64,000 nt of DNA, taken from the NCBI RefSeq assembly GCF_017876675.1, contig NZ_JAGIOI010000001.1:3286001-3350000 (forward strand). The letters run 5' to 3'. The stretch's first letter is position 1; each line of letters opens with the position of its first letter. Below are positions 53,003-60,251 of this stretch, one piece after another. This DNA is from Arthrobacter stackebrandtii. GTDB taxonomy: Bacteria; Actinomycetota; Actinomycetes; Actinomycetales; Micrococcaceae. Made by a program: the position numbers and the translations under genes. Under the pieces are notes generated by a model that made no database searches, was not told where the DNA came from, and saw nothing but the letters and a program-made list of their open reading frames with translations.

Positions 53003-53287
53003 GCCAACCACAATCCGCTCGATGTCCCCGTTGCCTGTTTGCCAGTCCGATACGTAAACAGGAATGATCAAGATGACTGAATATGCCGCAGGCGGCGTCC
53101 GGAAGGCAGCCCTGAACGGGCCGGCGCAACACGCCAAACCCAGCCATCCGGCGTCGTGCAATACGGCGTGAAGCAGGGCAAACGGCAGCACCGCAGGCCT
53201 GAGAGTTACATCACGCCGCCAGGTTCGCCGCAACGGGCGGGGCTGTCGTAGACTGGATAAGGCCAATTTGGTCTGGTTCGCCCCGTT

Positions 53288-53316
53288 TTGATGCCCGCGT
53301 AATTTCGGGCTAAGAT
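53288..53316 (+). promoter_or_regulatory. promoter of the DUF177-rpmF-rnc-mutM operon
   Basis: TTGATG (53288-53293) and TAAGAT (53311-53316) are exactly 17 bases apart. Transcription would begin near 53323, downstream of the in-frame ATG at 53315, which therefore cannot be the start of the DUF177 gene. Confidence 0.7.
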
Positions 53317-53350
53317 GGTGCGTCGGTCATATGTTTTTACAGGAGTTCTC

Positions 53351-53917
53351 ATTAGCGAAACCACGTTGGGCAGCAAGTCCAACCATGGCACGCCCCTCAC
53401 CATTGGTGTCAGGGAGCTTGGGCGAAGCCCGGGCAGCATGTGGAAGTTCCAGGAACGTGTACCTGTGCCGGAGGATTTTGGCACCCCGCTCATCAGCGTG
53501 ACGCCCGGAACCGATTTGGATCTGGAACTCCGCTTTGAGGCCGTCCATGAAGGAATTCTGGTGTCGGGCAATGTGCTTGTCGATGTGACAGGCCAGTGCT
53601 CCCGGTGCCTGGAGAACTTCGAGGATGACCTTGAAGTTGATGTGCAGGAACTTTTCTTCTACGAGGAGCCGTCCGCGGACCACCTTGCGGAAGAGGAAGA
53701 TGAGCAACGTTGGGTCGAGCACGATTCTATCGATCTTGAACCGGTGTTGCGGGACGCAGTGGTAACCGCCCTGCCGTTCCAGCCGGTGTGCCGGGAAGAC
53801 TGTGAGGGTCTGTGTTCCGAATGTGGAATACACCTTGCAGATGAGCCGGGGCACCATCACGAGGTAGTTGATCCTCGGTGGGCTGCCCTACAGGGCTTTA
53901 CCGGCGAAGAAAACTAG
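53351..53917 (+). CDS. DUF177 (YceD-like) protein with a probable ATT start codon
   Basis: A 188-residue protein of the YceD/DUF177 family, linked to rpmF and to large-subunit rRNA accumulation in other organisms. VSGNVLVDVTGQCSRCLENFEDDLEVDVQELFF, read as GQCSRCLENF, and CREDCEGLCSECG hold the conserved Cys pairs. The frame reaches back to an ATG at 53315, but that codon overlaps the predicted -10 box. In the transcript the only well-spaced Shine-Dalgarno is AGGAG (53341-53345), five bases before an ATT. TTG at 53366 has no ribosome site. I therefore take ATT as the start. rpmF follows. Confidence 0.85.
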   Translation: MSETTLGSKSNHGTPLTIGVRELGRSPGSMWKFQERVPVPEDFGTPLISVTPGTDLDLELRFEAVHEGILVSGNVLVDVTGQCSRCLENFEDDLEVDVQELFFYEEPSADHLAEEEDEQRWVEHDSIDLEPVLRDAVVTALPFQPVCREDCEGLCSECGIHLADEPGHHHEVVDPRWAALQGFTGEEN

Positions 53918-53975
53918 CAAAAAAGTTTTACTTTCGGACATGAGTCCGTGAGTTATCGAGAGAAAAGAGTTTGCC

Positions 53976-54179
53976 GTGGCTGTTCCCAAGCGGAAGATGT
54001 CCCGTGCCAATACGCGCGCACGCCGTTCCCAGTGGAAGGCCACCGCGCCTGCTCTGGTCAAGACCATCGAAAACGGCCAGGTTGTTTACAGCCTCCCGCA
54101 CCAGGCCAAGGTCGTCACCGACTCGGCCGGCACCGCGCTGTTCCTTGAATACAAGGGCCGCAAGGTAGCCGACGTCTAA
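53976..54179 (+). CDS. rpmF: 50S ribosomal protein L32, cysteine-free form
   Basis: A 67-residue ribosomal protein with the L32 N terminus [21 protein letters not shown] (read as [16 protein letters not shown]). The usual zinc-binding CxxC pairs are absent (no Cys at all), so this is a zinc-independent form. It uses a GTG start and lies between the DUF177 gene and rnc, its conserved place. Confidence 0.96.
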   Translation: MAVPKRKMSRANTRARRSQWKATAPALVKTIENGQVVYSLPHQAKVVTDSAGTALFLEYKGRKVADV

Positions 54180-54239
54180 AGACGTCCGTGCGGCCAACAG
54201 GTCCGTATCGATTCTGAATAATACTTAGCAGGAGTGGCC

Positions 54240-55088
54240 ATGTCCGCAGATCTTCCATCACCGGAGCTCACGGACGGACACAAACTGCTTATGAAGCGTC
54301 TCGGTGTCAGTATTGATGCCGGGACGCTTCGTCTTGCCCTCACTCATCGCTCCTATGCGTATGAGAACGGCGGCATCCCCACCAACGAGCGCCTCGAGTT
54401 CCTCGGCGACTCCATCCTTGGCTTCTCCGTCACGGACGCCCTGTACCGCGACAACCCCACCCTTCCCGAGGGAGACCTGGCCAAGCGCCGCTCCTCCGTG
54501 GTCTCCACCCGCGCCCTCGCCTCGATCGCCCGTGACCTGGGCGTCGGCGAATTCATCTACCTCGGCCACGGCGAACGCATTACCAAGGGCCGCAACAAGT
54601 CCTCCATCCTGGCCGACACCATGGAAGCGCTCATCGGCGCCACGTACCTTACGCACGGCATCGAGACCGCCCGCGAGCTCGTGATGCGCCTGGTGGGGCC
54701 GCTCCTCGCGGATGCGGATGTCCTCGGCGCCGGCACCGACTGGAAGACCAACATCCAGGAAATCTCCGCCGCCCGCCACCTCGGCACCATCGTCTATGAC
54801 ATCACCGGCACCGGCCCCGACCACGCCCGCAGCTTTTCCGCCGCCTTGGTCATCGGCGGGCGCCACTACGGCACCGGCACCGGCCCCTCCAAGAAGGAGG
54901 CCGAGCGTTCTGCCGCGGCCGCCGGGTGGATTGAGCTGCAAAAGAAGTACGGCCCGGGTGAAGATGCGTCTGCGGCCACTGCTGCCAAGCACGACGGCGC
55001 GCCCTCCTCCGCGGCAGGCTCACCCGCCGTTTCTTCCGCGGCTTCCGGCGCGAACGCCGCCCGTTCCGGCGCCAAGCAAGCGAAGTAA
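54240..55088 (+). CDS. rnc: ribonuclease III
   Basis: A 282-residue endonuclease that cuts double-stranded RNA and matures r[16 protein letters not shown] (about 45) is the RNase III signature; [12 protein letters not shown] carries the second pair of metal ligands. A double-stranded-RNA-binding domain (about 160-235, DWKTNIQE ... [14 protein letters not shown]) follows, and an Ala/Ser-rich tail of about 45 residues extends beyond the usual 225-240 residues. The ATG at 54240 has AGGAG five bases upstream. mutM starts directly after its stop. Confidence 0.97.
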   Translation: MSADLPSPELTDGHKLLMKRLGVSIDAGTLRLALTHRSYAYENGGIPTNERLEFLGDSILGFSVTDALYRDNPTLPEGDLAKRRSSVVSTRALASIARDLGVGEFIYLGHGERITKGRNKSSILADTMEALIGATYLTHGIETARELVMRLVGPLLADADVLGAGTDWKTNIQEISAARHLGTIVYDITGTGPDHARSFSAALVIGGRHYGTGTGPSKKEAERSAAAAGWIELQKKYGPGEDASAATAAKHDGAPSSAAGSPAVSSAASGANAARSGAKQAK

Positions 55089-56051
55089 ATGCCCGAGCTG
55101 CCCGAAGTTGAGGTCGTTCGCCGCGGTCTTGAGCGCTGGGTTGCCGGACGCCGCATCTCTTCCGTCGCTGTGCCCGACCCCCGCTCCATCCGCCGCCACG
55201 CCCTGGGCGTTGAAGACTTTCGCGGCAACCTCGAAGGCGCCACGGTGAGTTCCGTGGTCCGCCGCGGCAAGTTCCTGTGGATGCCGCTGAGCGACTCGTC
55301 CCTGCCCGGTGCCGGCACGGACTCCGGGGATGCCGGCCCCGAAGCCGTCCCACACACGGCACTGGTGGCCCACCTTGGCATGAGCGGGCAGCTGCTGGTG
55401 GAATCGCCTGAACAGCCCCACGAAAAGCACCTCAAGGTGAGGCTGTCACTGGAACCCAGGGGCGATGAGCCCGAGGAACTGCGCTTCGTGGACCAGCGCA
55501 TCTTCGGCGGCCTGTTCGTCACCTCCCTGCAACCCACCGCGGACCACATGCCGGGCGGGGCCGGCTCAGCATGGGACCTCATCCCGGACGAGGCCGCACA
55601 CATTGGCCGGGACCCTCTGGACCCCCACTTCGACCTTGAAGCACTGCACCAGAAACTGCGGTCACGCAAAACTGGTTTGAAGCGTGCCTTGCTGGACCAG
55701 TCCCTGGTCTCCGGCATCGGCAACATCTACGCCGACGAGGCCCTGTGGGCGGCAAGGATGCACTACGCCCGCCCCACGGACACCATGCGCCGCCCGGACA
55801 CCGAACGGATCATTCACGCCGCGCGCGACGTCATTGCCCGGGCCCTCGACGCCGGCGGCACCAGCTTCGACTCCCTGTACGTCAACGTCAACGGCGCCTC
55901 CGGCTACTTCGCCCGCTCGTTGAACGCATACGGCCGCGAAGGCGAGCCCTGCCCGCGCTGCGGAACCATGATCCGGCGGGACACTTTCATGAACCGCTCG
56001 TCCTACAGCTGCCCCGTCTGCCAGATGAAGCCGCGCAACGCACGGATGTAG
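55089..56051 (+). CDS. mutM: formamidopyrimidine-DNA glycosylase
   Basis: A 320-residue repair enzyme that removes 8-oxoguanine and related lesions and nicks the strand. [14 protein letters not shown] after the Met gives the catalytic Pro and Glu, [10 protein letters not shown] is the helix-two-turn-helix region, and [13 protein letters not shown] ... SYSCPVCQ forms the C-terminal zinc finger. An acidic insert (about 75-100) is longer than in E. coli. The ATG abuts the rnc stop without a gap. The 164 bases after it show nothing distinctive. Confidence 0.97.
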   Translation: MPELPEVEVVRRGLERWVAGRRISSVAVPDPRSIRRHALGVEDFRGNLEGATVSSVVRRGKFLWMPLSDSSLPGAGTDSGDAGPEAVPHTALVAHLGMSGQLLVESPEQPHEKHLKVRLSLEPRGDEPEELRFVDQRIFGGLFVTSLQPTADHMPGGAGSAWDLIPDEAAHIGRDPLDPHFDLEALHQKLRSRKTGLKRALLDQSLVSGIGNIYADEALWAARMHYARPTDTMRRPDTERIIHAARDVIARALDAGGTSFDSLYVNVNGASGYFARSLNAYGREGEPCPRCGTMIRRDTFMNRSSYSCPVCQMKPRNARM

Positions 56052-56215
56052 TTGGCACGTTGTCCCTCGACATGCAGGGCGGTTGCCGAGTCCAGTGGAA
56101 TCCCCGTTGAGGCATCCGACAGCGTCACGGCTGCGTAGAATGCCGGGCCGTGAAAGAGCCCATTTGCAGCCAGCCGCGTCAATGCGGAACGTCGGCAGGG
56201 TATTGGGGCCTTTCT

Positions 56216-56878
56216 TTAGCCCATCTTGAGGGTGCTCAGGTGCTCCCTGGCAAGCACGGCGGCTGCCGGTCCATCGCGGTCGGCGATCGCATCGACGATG
56301 CGGGTGTGTGCGTGCTGGTCAGCGTCGCTCCCGAATTCGCCTTGCAGGCGCAGAAGGTCGATCATCGCTTGGCGGCTGCGTGGGGTGAAGCTGTCGAACA
56401 GGTCGACAAGGATGGGGTTGTGCGCCGCGGCCACAATGGCACGGTGGAAGGCAATGTCTGCGTCAACGTGCGCTTCGATGTCGGATCGCGCAGCGTCGCG
56501 CTGGTCCCCCGCTCTCCTGATTGCACGCAGCTCGGTGGGGGATCGTCGCTCGGCTGCAAGCGCGGCGGCCTCGACCTCGATGGCGATGCGTGCCTCGATC
56601 ACCGAGTTAATGTCGGCCTGCAGAAGTGCGGCACTCCAGTCTTCGACAATGTCCAGCGAGGCCACGAAGACGCCGGCACCTTGCCTGGTCGCCAGCACTC
56701 CTTGTCCTGCAAGGCTGCGGATGGCCTCACGCACCGTCGATCTGCCCACTCCGAGTTGGGGGCCGAGCGTGTTCTCGCCCGGGAGTTTCGATCCCAGCGG
56801 CCACTCGCCTGCGCGGACGCGCTCGAGAAGAAGGTCTGCTGCCTGCTCTGCCAGCGAGGTTCGTTTCACCTGTGCCAT
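56216..56878 (-). CDS. GntR-family (FadR subfamily) regulator
   Basis: A 220-residue regulator. The winged helix at about 10-70 shows LPGENTLGPQLGVGRSTVREAIRSLAGQGVL (GVGRSTVREAIRSL is diagnostic), and the C-terminal FCD domain (about 90-215) has the metal-binding pattern DIAFHRAIVAAAHN and a late His in LAREHLS. FCD regulators sense small organic acids or amino acids. It is divergent from the MFS/ABC operon and shares a 50-base promoter region, where GTATAGTCTAC could be its site; it probably controls that operon. Confidence 0.9.
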   Translation of the reverse strand: MAQVKRTSLAEQAADLLLERVRAGEWPLGSKLPGENTLGPQLGVGRSTVREAIRSLAGQGVLATRQGAGVFVASLDIVEDWSAALLQADINSVIEARIAIEVEAAALAAERRSPTELRAIRRAGDQRDAARSDIEAHVDADIAFHRAIVAAAHNPILVDLFDSFTPRSRQAMIDLLRLQGEFGSDADQHAHTRIVDAIADRDGPAAAVLAREHLSTLKMG

Positions 56879-56914
56879 GAAGTCTCCACTTCGCTACTTG
56901 TCTGAGAAGTTGTG

Positions 56915-56920
56915 TATAGT
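56915..56920 (+). promoter_or_regulatory. -10 box for the leader peptide and MFS operon
   Basis: TATAGT ends seven bases before the leader ATG at 56928, so transcription should begin at or next to that ATG and the leader peptide would be translated without a 5' leader. No clear -35 was seen at 17 bases, so an activator may be needed. Confidence 0.55.
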
Positions 56921-56927
56921 CTACCGC

Positions 56928-56969
56928 ATGCCTCAGCAACTCCTCCTTTGCTGCCGCAGCAGGTGCTGA
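56928..56969 (+). CDS. leaderless cysteine-rich leader peptide
   Basis: The 13-codon reading frame MPQQLLLCCRSRC ends in TGA. It has three Cys codons in its last six, next to rare-use Leu and Arg codons. Its ATG lies at the expected transcription start. Short leaderless polycysteine frames of this kind are known in mycobacteria and other actinobacteria as cysteine-sensing attenuators. It is followed by alternative stem-loops and then the MFS gene. Confidence 0.6.
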   Translation: MPQQLLLCCRSRC

Positions 56970-56972
56970 CCC

Positions 56973-57077
56973 GACCGGCGGGCCTGTTCGCGGTGTGACC
57001 TACCGTGCCGGTCTCCCCACCATTGCGTCCCGGATGCCTGTGGCCTTGTGCCGTGGGCACTCCCTGGCGCACGGCAC
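56973..57077 (+). promoter_or_regulatory. stem-loops between leader peptide and MFS gene (putative attenuator)
   Basis: GACCGGC (56973-56979) can pair with GCCGGTC (57007-57013), and GTGCCGTG (57048-57055) with CACGGCAC (57070-57077). The second stem ends just before the AAAGAAG ribosome site of the MFS gene, so it could mask translation. Ribosome stalling on the Cys codons would sit against the first stem. Confidence 0.5.
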
Positions 57078-57089
57078 CGAAAGAAGCCC

Positions 57090-58325
57090 ATGAACACGTC
57101 CTTACCCCACACTCGAAATCGGTTGGGCCTTTGGGCCCTGACGGCAACCCACGCGGCAAACGACTTCTATACCGGCGCGGTCGCGGCGTTGCTGCCGTTC
57201 TTCGTGCTGCATGCACAGTACTCCTATGCGGCTGTTGCAGGGATCACGCTCGCTGCGACTGCATTGTCGAGCGTCGCCCAGCCGATGTTCGGATTTCTCA
57301 GCGACCGCTTCGGGATGCGCTGGATGAGCCTCGCCGGGCTGCTCGCGGCCGGTGCAGGCATCGCCCTCAGCGGCATCGTCGCCGACTCCTACGCCGCCGT
57401 TTGGGCCGTCGTGGCGATCTCGGGCATCGGTGTCGCTGCCTACCATCCGGCAGCGACGATGGAGGCCCGCGAGCTTGGCGGCGGCACCAGTGGTTCCATG
57501 AGCCTGTTCTCCGTGGGCGGGAACGTGGGTGTGGCGCTGGCCCCCTCTGCCGTGATCCTCGTGGTTGGCCTGTTCGGACTGTCCGGCTCAGCCCTGCTCA
57601 TCATCCCTGCTGTGGTGCTCGGGGCGGTGTATGCCGTGGTCTCACGGCGGCACCTGTTCTCACGCGCAGCGCCCGTCGAGCGGGCGGCTGCCGCACCCAA
57701 GGCCTCCATCCCCGACGACTGGAGGGCTTTCACGTGGCTCACCGCCGTATTGGCCACCTGGTCTGTCGCCTACGTCGGCACCTCCACCTTCATCTCCCTG
57801 TACTCGATCCAGAAGTTCGACGTTGGCGCCGGTTTTGCCTCGATTGCGCTGTCCGTCTTTCCCGCTGCCGGTGCGGTCGGGACCCTCACCGGGGGCTGGC
57901 TCTCTGACCGCTTGGGGCGGCTGCGCGTCGTCCGCGCGGGATATCTGCTGGCGGCGGCGGCCACGGTCGCGATCGCATTTGCCCCTACGCCCGCGGCGGT
58001 CATCGCCGCGACGGCGGCCCTGGGGACAGGCTTGTTCCTGCCGTTCGCCGCGCAGATCACCCTGTCGCACTCCTATCTGCCGAACCGGATCGGCATGGCG
58101 AGCGGCGTCACCTTGGGACTGACCCTCTCGCTCGGAGGCCTGGTGAGTCCGCTGCTGGGATCCATCGCGGACCGGGCAAGCATCCAATCGGTCTTCATGA
58201 TCGTCGCCGCACTCCTCATGGCGGGCTTCGCACTTTCGTTCGTCCTCAAGGAACGCCGGCCCGGCTCCCCGCAGATTCCCGAACCACAAATTCAGGCGAC
58301 AGAACTGGACCGCATTCATGAATGA
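57090..58325 (+). CDS. MFS transporter (fosmidomycin-resistance Fsr-like)
   Basis: A 411-residue transporter with twelve hydrophobic segments. GFLSDRFGMRWM (about 68) is the MFS loop-2 motif and GGWLSDRLGRLRVVRAG its second-half counterpart; THAANDFYTGAVAALLPFF at the start is characteristic of the Fsr subgroup. The substrate is unknown; the cysteine leader peptide upstream suggests a sulphur-containing compound or amino acid. An ABC ATPase gene overlaps its 3' end by eight bases. Confidence 0.88.
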   Translation: MNTSLPHTRNRLGLWALTATHAANDFYTGAVAALLPFFVLHAQYSYAAVAGITLAATALSSVAQPMFGFLSDRFGMRWMSLAGLLAAGAGIALSGIVADSYAAVWAVVAISGIGVAAYHPAATMEARELGGGTSGSMSLFSVGGNVGVALAPSAVILVVGLFGLSGSALLIIPAVVLGAVYAVVSRRHLFSRAAPVERAAAAPKASIPDDWRAFTWLTAVLATWSVAYVGTSTFISLYSIQKFDVGAGFASIALSVFPAAGAVGTLTGGWLSDRLGRLRVVRAGYLLAAAATVAIAFAPTPAAVIAATAALGTGLFLPFAAQITLSHSYLPNRIGMASGVTLGLTLSLGGLVSPLLGSIADRASIQSVFMIVAALLMAGFALSFVLKERRPGSPQIPEPQIQATELDRIHE

Positions 58326-59112
58326 CAGAGAAATCCTTCGCCTAGAGAACGTTGACTTCGTGCGAGAATCCCGGCAGATCCTCACAGACATCAACCTGAC
58401 AGTGGCAGCGGGGGAGCGCTGGGCGCTGATCGGTCCCAATGGAGCCGGCAAGAGCACCATCCTGAGCATGTGTGGCGCGGTGAAACACCCCACGCGCGGC
58501 AGCGTGCACGTCCTCGGCCGCAAGCTCGGCCGTGTCGACATCCGGGAACTGCGAGAGTCCATCGGCCACGTCAATCCGCGCCACTCGCCGGGCTCCCCGC
58601 TCACCGCGCGCCAGGTCATTCTCACTGGTTCGACGGGCACGACCGAGCCCATGCCTCGCTGGAAGCCCGACGCCGCCACCCGGGCCCGGGCAGACGGGCT
58701 GATCGAGATGCTCGGAATCGCCGGGCTTGAGGCTGCAAGATGGCCGACACTGTCCCAAGGCGAACGAGGACGCGTTCTCATCGCGCGTGCACTGCTGCCC
58801 GACCCTCCGCTCCTGCTGCTGGACGAGCCCTCCACAGGACTCGATGTGGCGGCGCGCGAGAAGTTCCTGGCCACCATCGACGAGCTGCACCGGGCACGGC
58901 CAAGCCTCGCCACCATCCTGGTGACGCATCATCTGGAGGAGCTTCCGACGACAACGTCACATGCGATGCTGATCAAGGACGGCCGTCGACATGCGTCAGG
59001 GCTGGCCAGTGGGGTGCTGACGACTGAATTGGTGAGCGAATGCTTCGACCACCCGATCAAGATCGAGCACCGTGGCGGCCGCTGGCAGGCACGGGCGCAT
59101 GTGGGCAACTGA
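58318..59112 (+). CDS. orphan ABC-type ATPase
   Basis: A 264-residue ATPase with Walker A GPNGAGKST (about 39), signature LSQGERGRV (about 143), Walker B LLLLDEPSTGLD and H-loop THHLEEL. The Q of the Q-loop is replaced by an HVNPRHSPG stretch. No permease gene is nearby; its partner is instead an MFS protein, whose stop it overlaps. Similar ModF/YbbL-like solo ATPases exist, so transport is not certain. Confidence 0.85.
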   Translation: MNDREILRLENVDFVRESRQILTDINLTVAAGERWALIGPNGAGKSTILSMCGAVKHPTRGSVHVLGRKLGRVDIRELRESIGHVNPRHSPGSPLTARQVILTGSTGTTEPMPRWKPDAATRARADGLIEMLGIAGLEAARWPTLSQGERGRVLIARALLPDPPLLLLDEPSTGLDVAAREKFLATIDELHRARPSLATILVTHHLEELPTTTSHAMLIKDGRRHASGLASGVLTTELVSECFDHPIKIEHRGGRWQARAHVGN

Positions 59113-59213
59113 CGGGTTGGGTTTCAGTTTCCTGCTTCGTCGGCGGGCAGCACCGGCATGCACCCGTGGGGCAGGCCCGGCGCAGTAGGCGCATTGCGGG
59201 AAGGAAGGTGGAG

Positions 59214-60251
59214 TCAGCGGTTCCGGTAGTACTCGGCCAGGCGTTCCAGTCCCTGGTCCAGCGAAACGGACGGCGTCCAGTCGAGGACGGCCTGAGTGTG
59301 CCGCTGGTCGAACCAGTGGGCGGTGGACAACTGTTCGGCCAGGAAGCGGGTCATGGGCGGTTCGTCGTGCACCCAGCCTCGGGTGCCTGCAGCAGTCCAC
59401 GCCTTCTCAATCACGGATCCGGCGCCGCGCGCCAGCCAGCCAGGCACGGAGTAGCCCGGCGCCGGGACACCTGCCGCGGAGCAGATGCCGGCAATCAGCT
59501 CGCCCACGGGCCGCGGCTCGCCGTTGGTCACCACGAGGGCCTGGCCGTGCGCGTGGTCCATGCGTTCGAGCCCGCGGACAATGGCCTCGGCCGCGTTGTC
59601 AACGTACGTGGTGTCAATGAGCGCCCGGCCACCGTCCAGCAGGGGAAGCCTGCCGGCCCGTGCCCTCTCCACCACTCGCTCCACGAGCTGGGTGTCGCCG
59701 GGGCCCCACACAATGTGCGGCCGGATGGCCGTGACACGGAAGGCGGGGGAGTCCTCGGCCAGGGCGATCTCTTCCGCCGCAGCCTTGGACCTGGCGTAGT
59801 GGCCGCGGGCCCGGTCGGGATCGGCCGTCCCCGCCTGTGCGCCCACAATGGAAGACCCAAAGTGCGCCACCGACGGCGAGGAGACAAAGACGAAGTCGCG
59901 CAGGCCCTCACGCTGGGCGGCCGTGATCAGCTGGCGGGTGCCCACGATGTTCGTTGCCACGAAATCGTCCCAGTCGCCGGTGAAGGACACCTTCGCCGCA
60001 AGATGCACGACGGCGTCCATGCCCGCCACCGCCTGTGCGGCAACGTCGGGGTCCACCACGGAGCCCTGGACTGATTCCCAGGGTGCCTCGACGGCCCCGC
60101 GCTGCAGCGTCCGCACCGTGTAGCCTCGGTCAAACAGCAGCTGCGCCACGGCCCGGCCCAGCATGCCGCTGGTTCCAGTCACGAGGACGCGGCGCGGTCC
60201 GGATCCCGCGGGAGCGGGGGGCACGGGCGCAGCGCCAGGTTCCCCGCTCAC
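59214..60251 (-). CDS. oleD: OleD, NADPH-dependent 2-alkyl-3-oxoalkanoate reductase
   Basis: A 345-residue extended short-chain dehydrogenase. VLVTGTSGMLGRAVAQLL (about 21-38) binds the cofactor, and HYARSKAAAE (about 149-158) carries the YxxxK catalytic pair. OleD reduces the beta-keto acid made by OleA to a beta-hydroxy acid in long-chain olefin synthesis. Its ATG overlaps the oleBC stop (ATGA), confirming an operon. The 100 bases downstream may contain a weak stem-loop. Confidence 0.92.
   Translation of the reverse strand: MSGEPGAAPVPPAPAGSGPRRVLVTGTSGMLGRAVAQLLFDRGYTVRTLQRGAVEAPWESVQGSVVDPDVAAQAVAGMDAVVHLAAKVSFTGDWDDFVATNIVGTRQLITAAQREGLRDFVFVSSPSVAHFGSSIVGAQAGTADPDRARGHYARSKAAAEEIALAEDSPAFRVTAIRPHIVWGPGDTQLVERVVERARAGRLPLLDGGRALIDTTYVDNAAEAIVRGLERMDHAHGQALVVTNGEPRPVGELIAGICSAAGVPAPGYSVPGWLARGAGSVIEKAWTAAGTRGWVHDEPPMTRFLAEQLSTAHWFDQRHTQAVLDWTPSVSLDQGLERLAEYYRNR

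Noticed and set aside
56932-57020. SAM-type riboswitch before the MFS gene (CAGCAAC and GCGGTG words)
   Set aside because: The order and spacing of the conserved SAM-IV elements do not fit; the cysteine leader peptide explains the region better.
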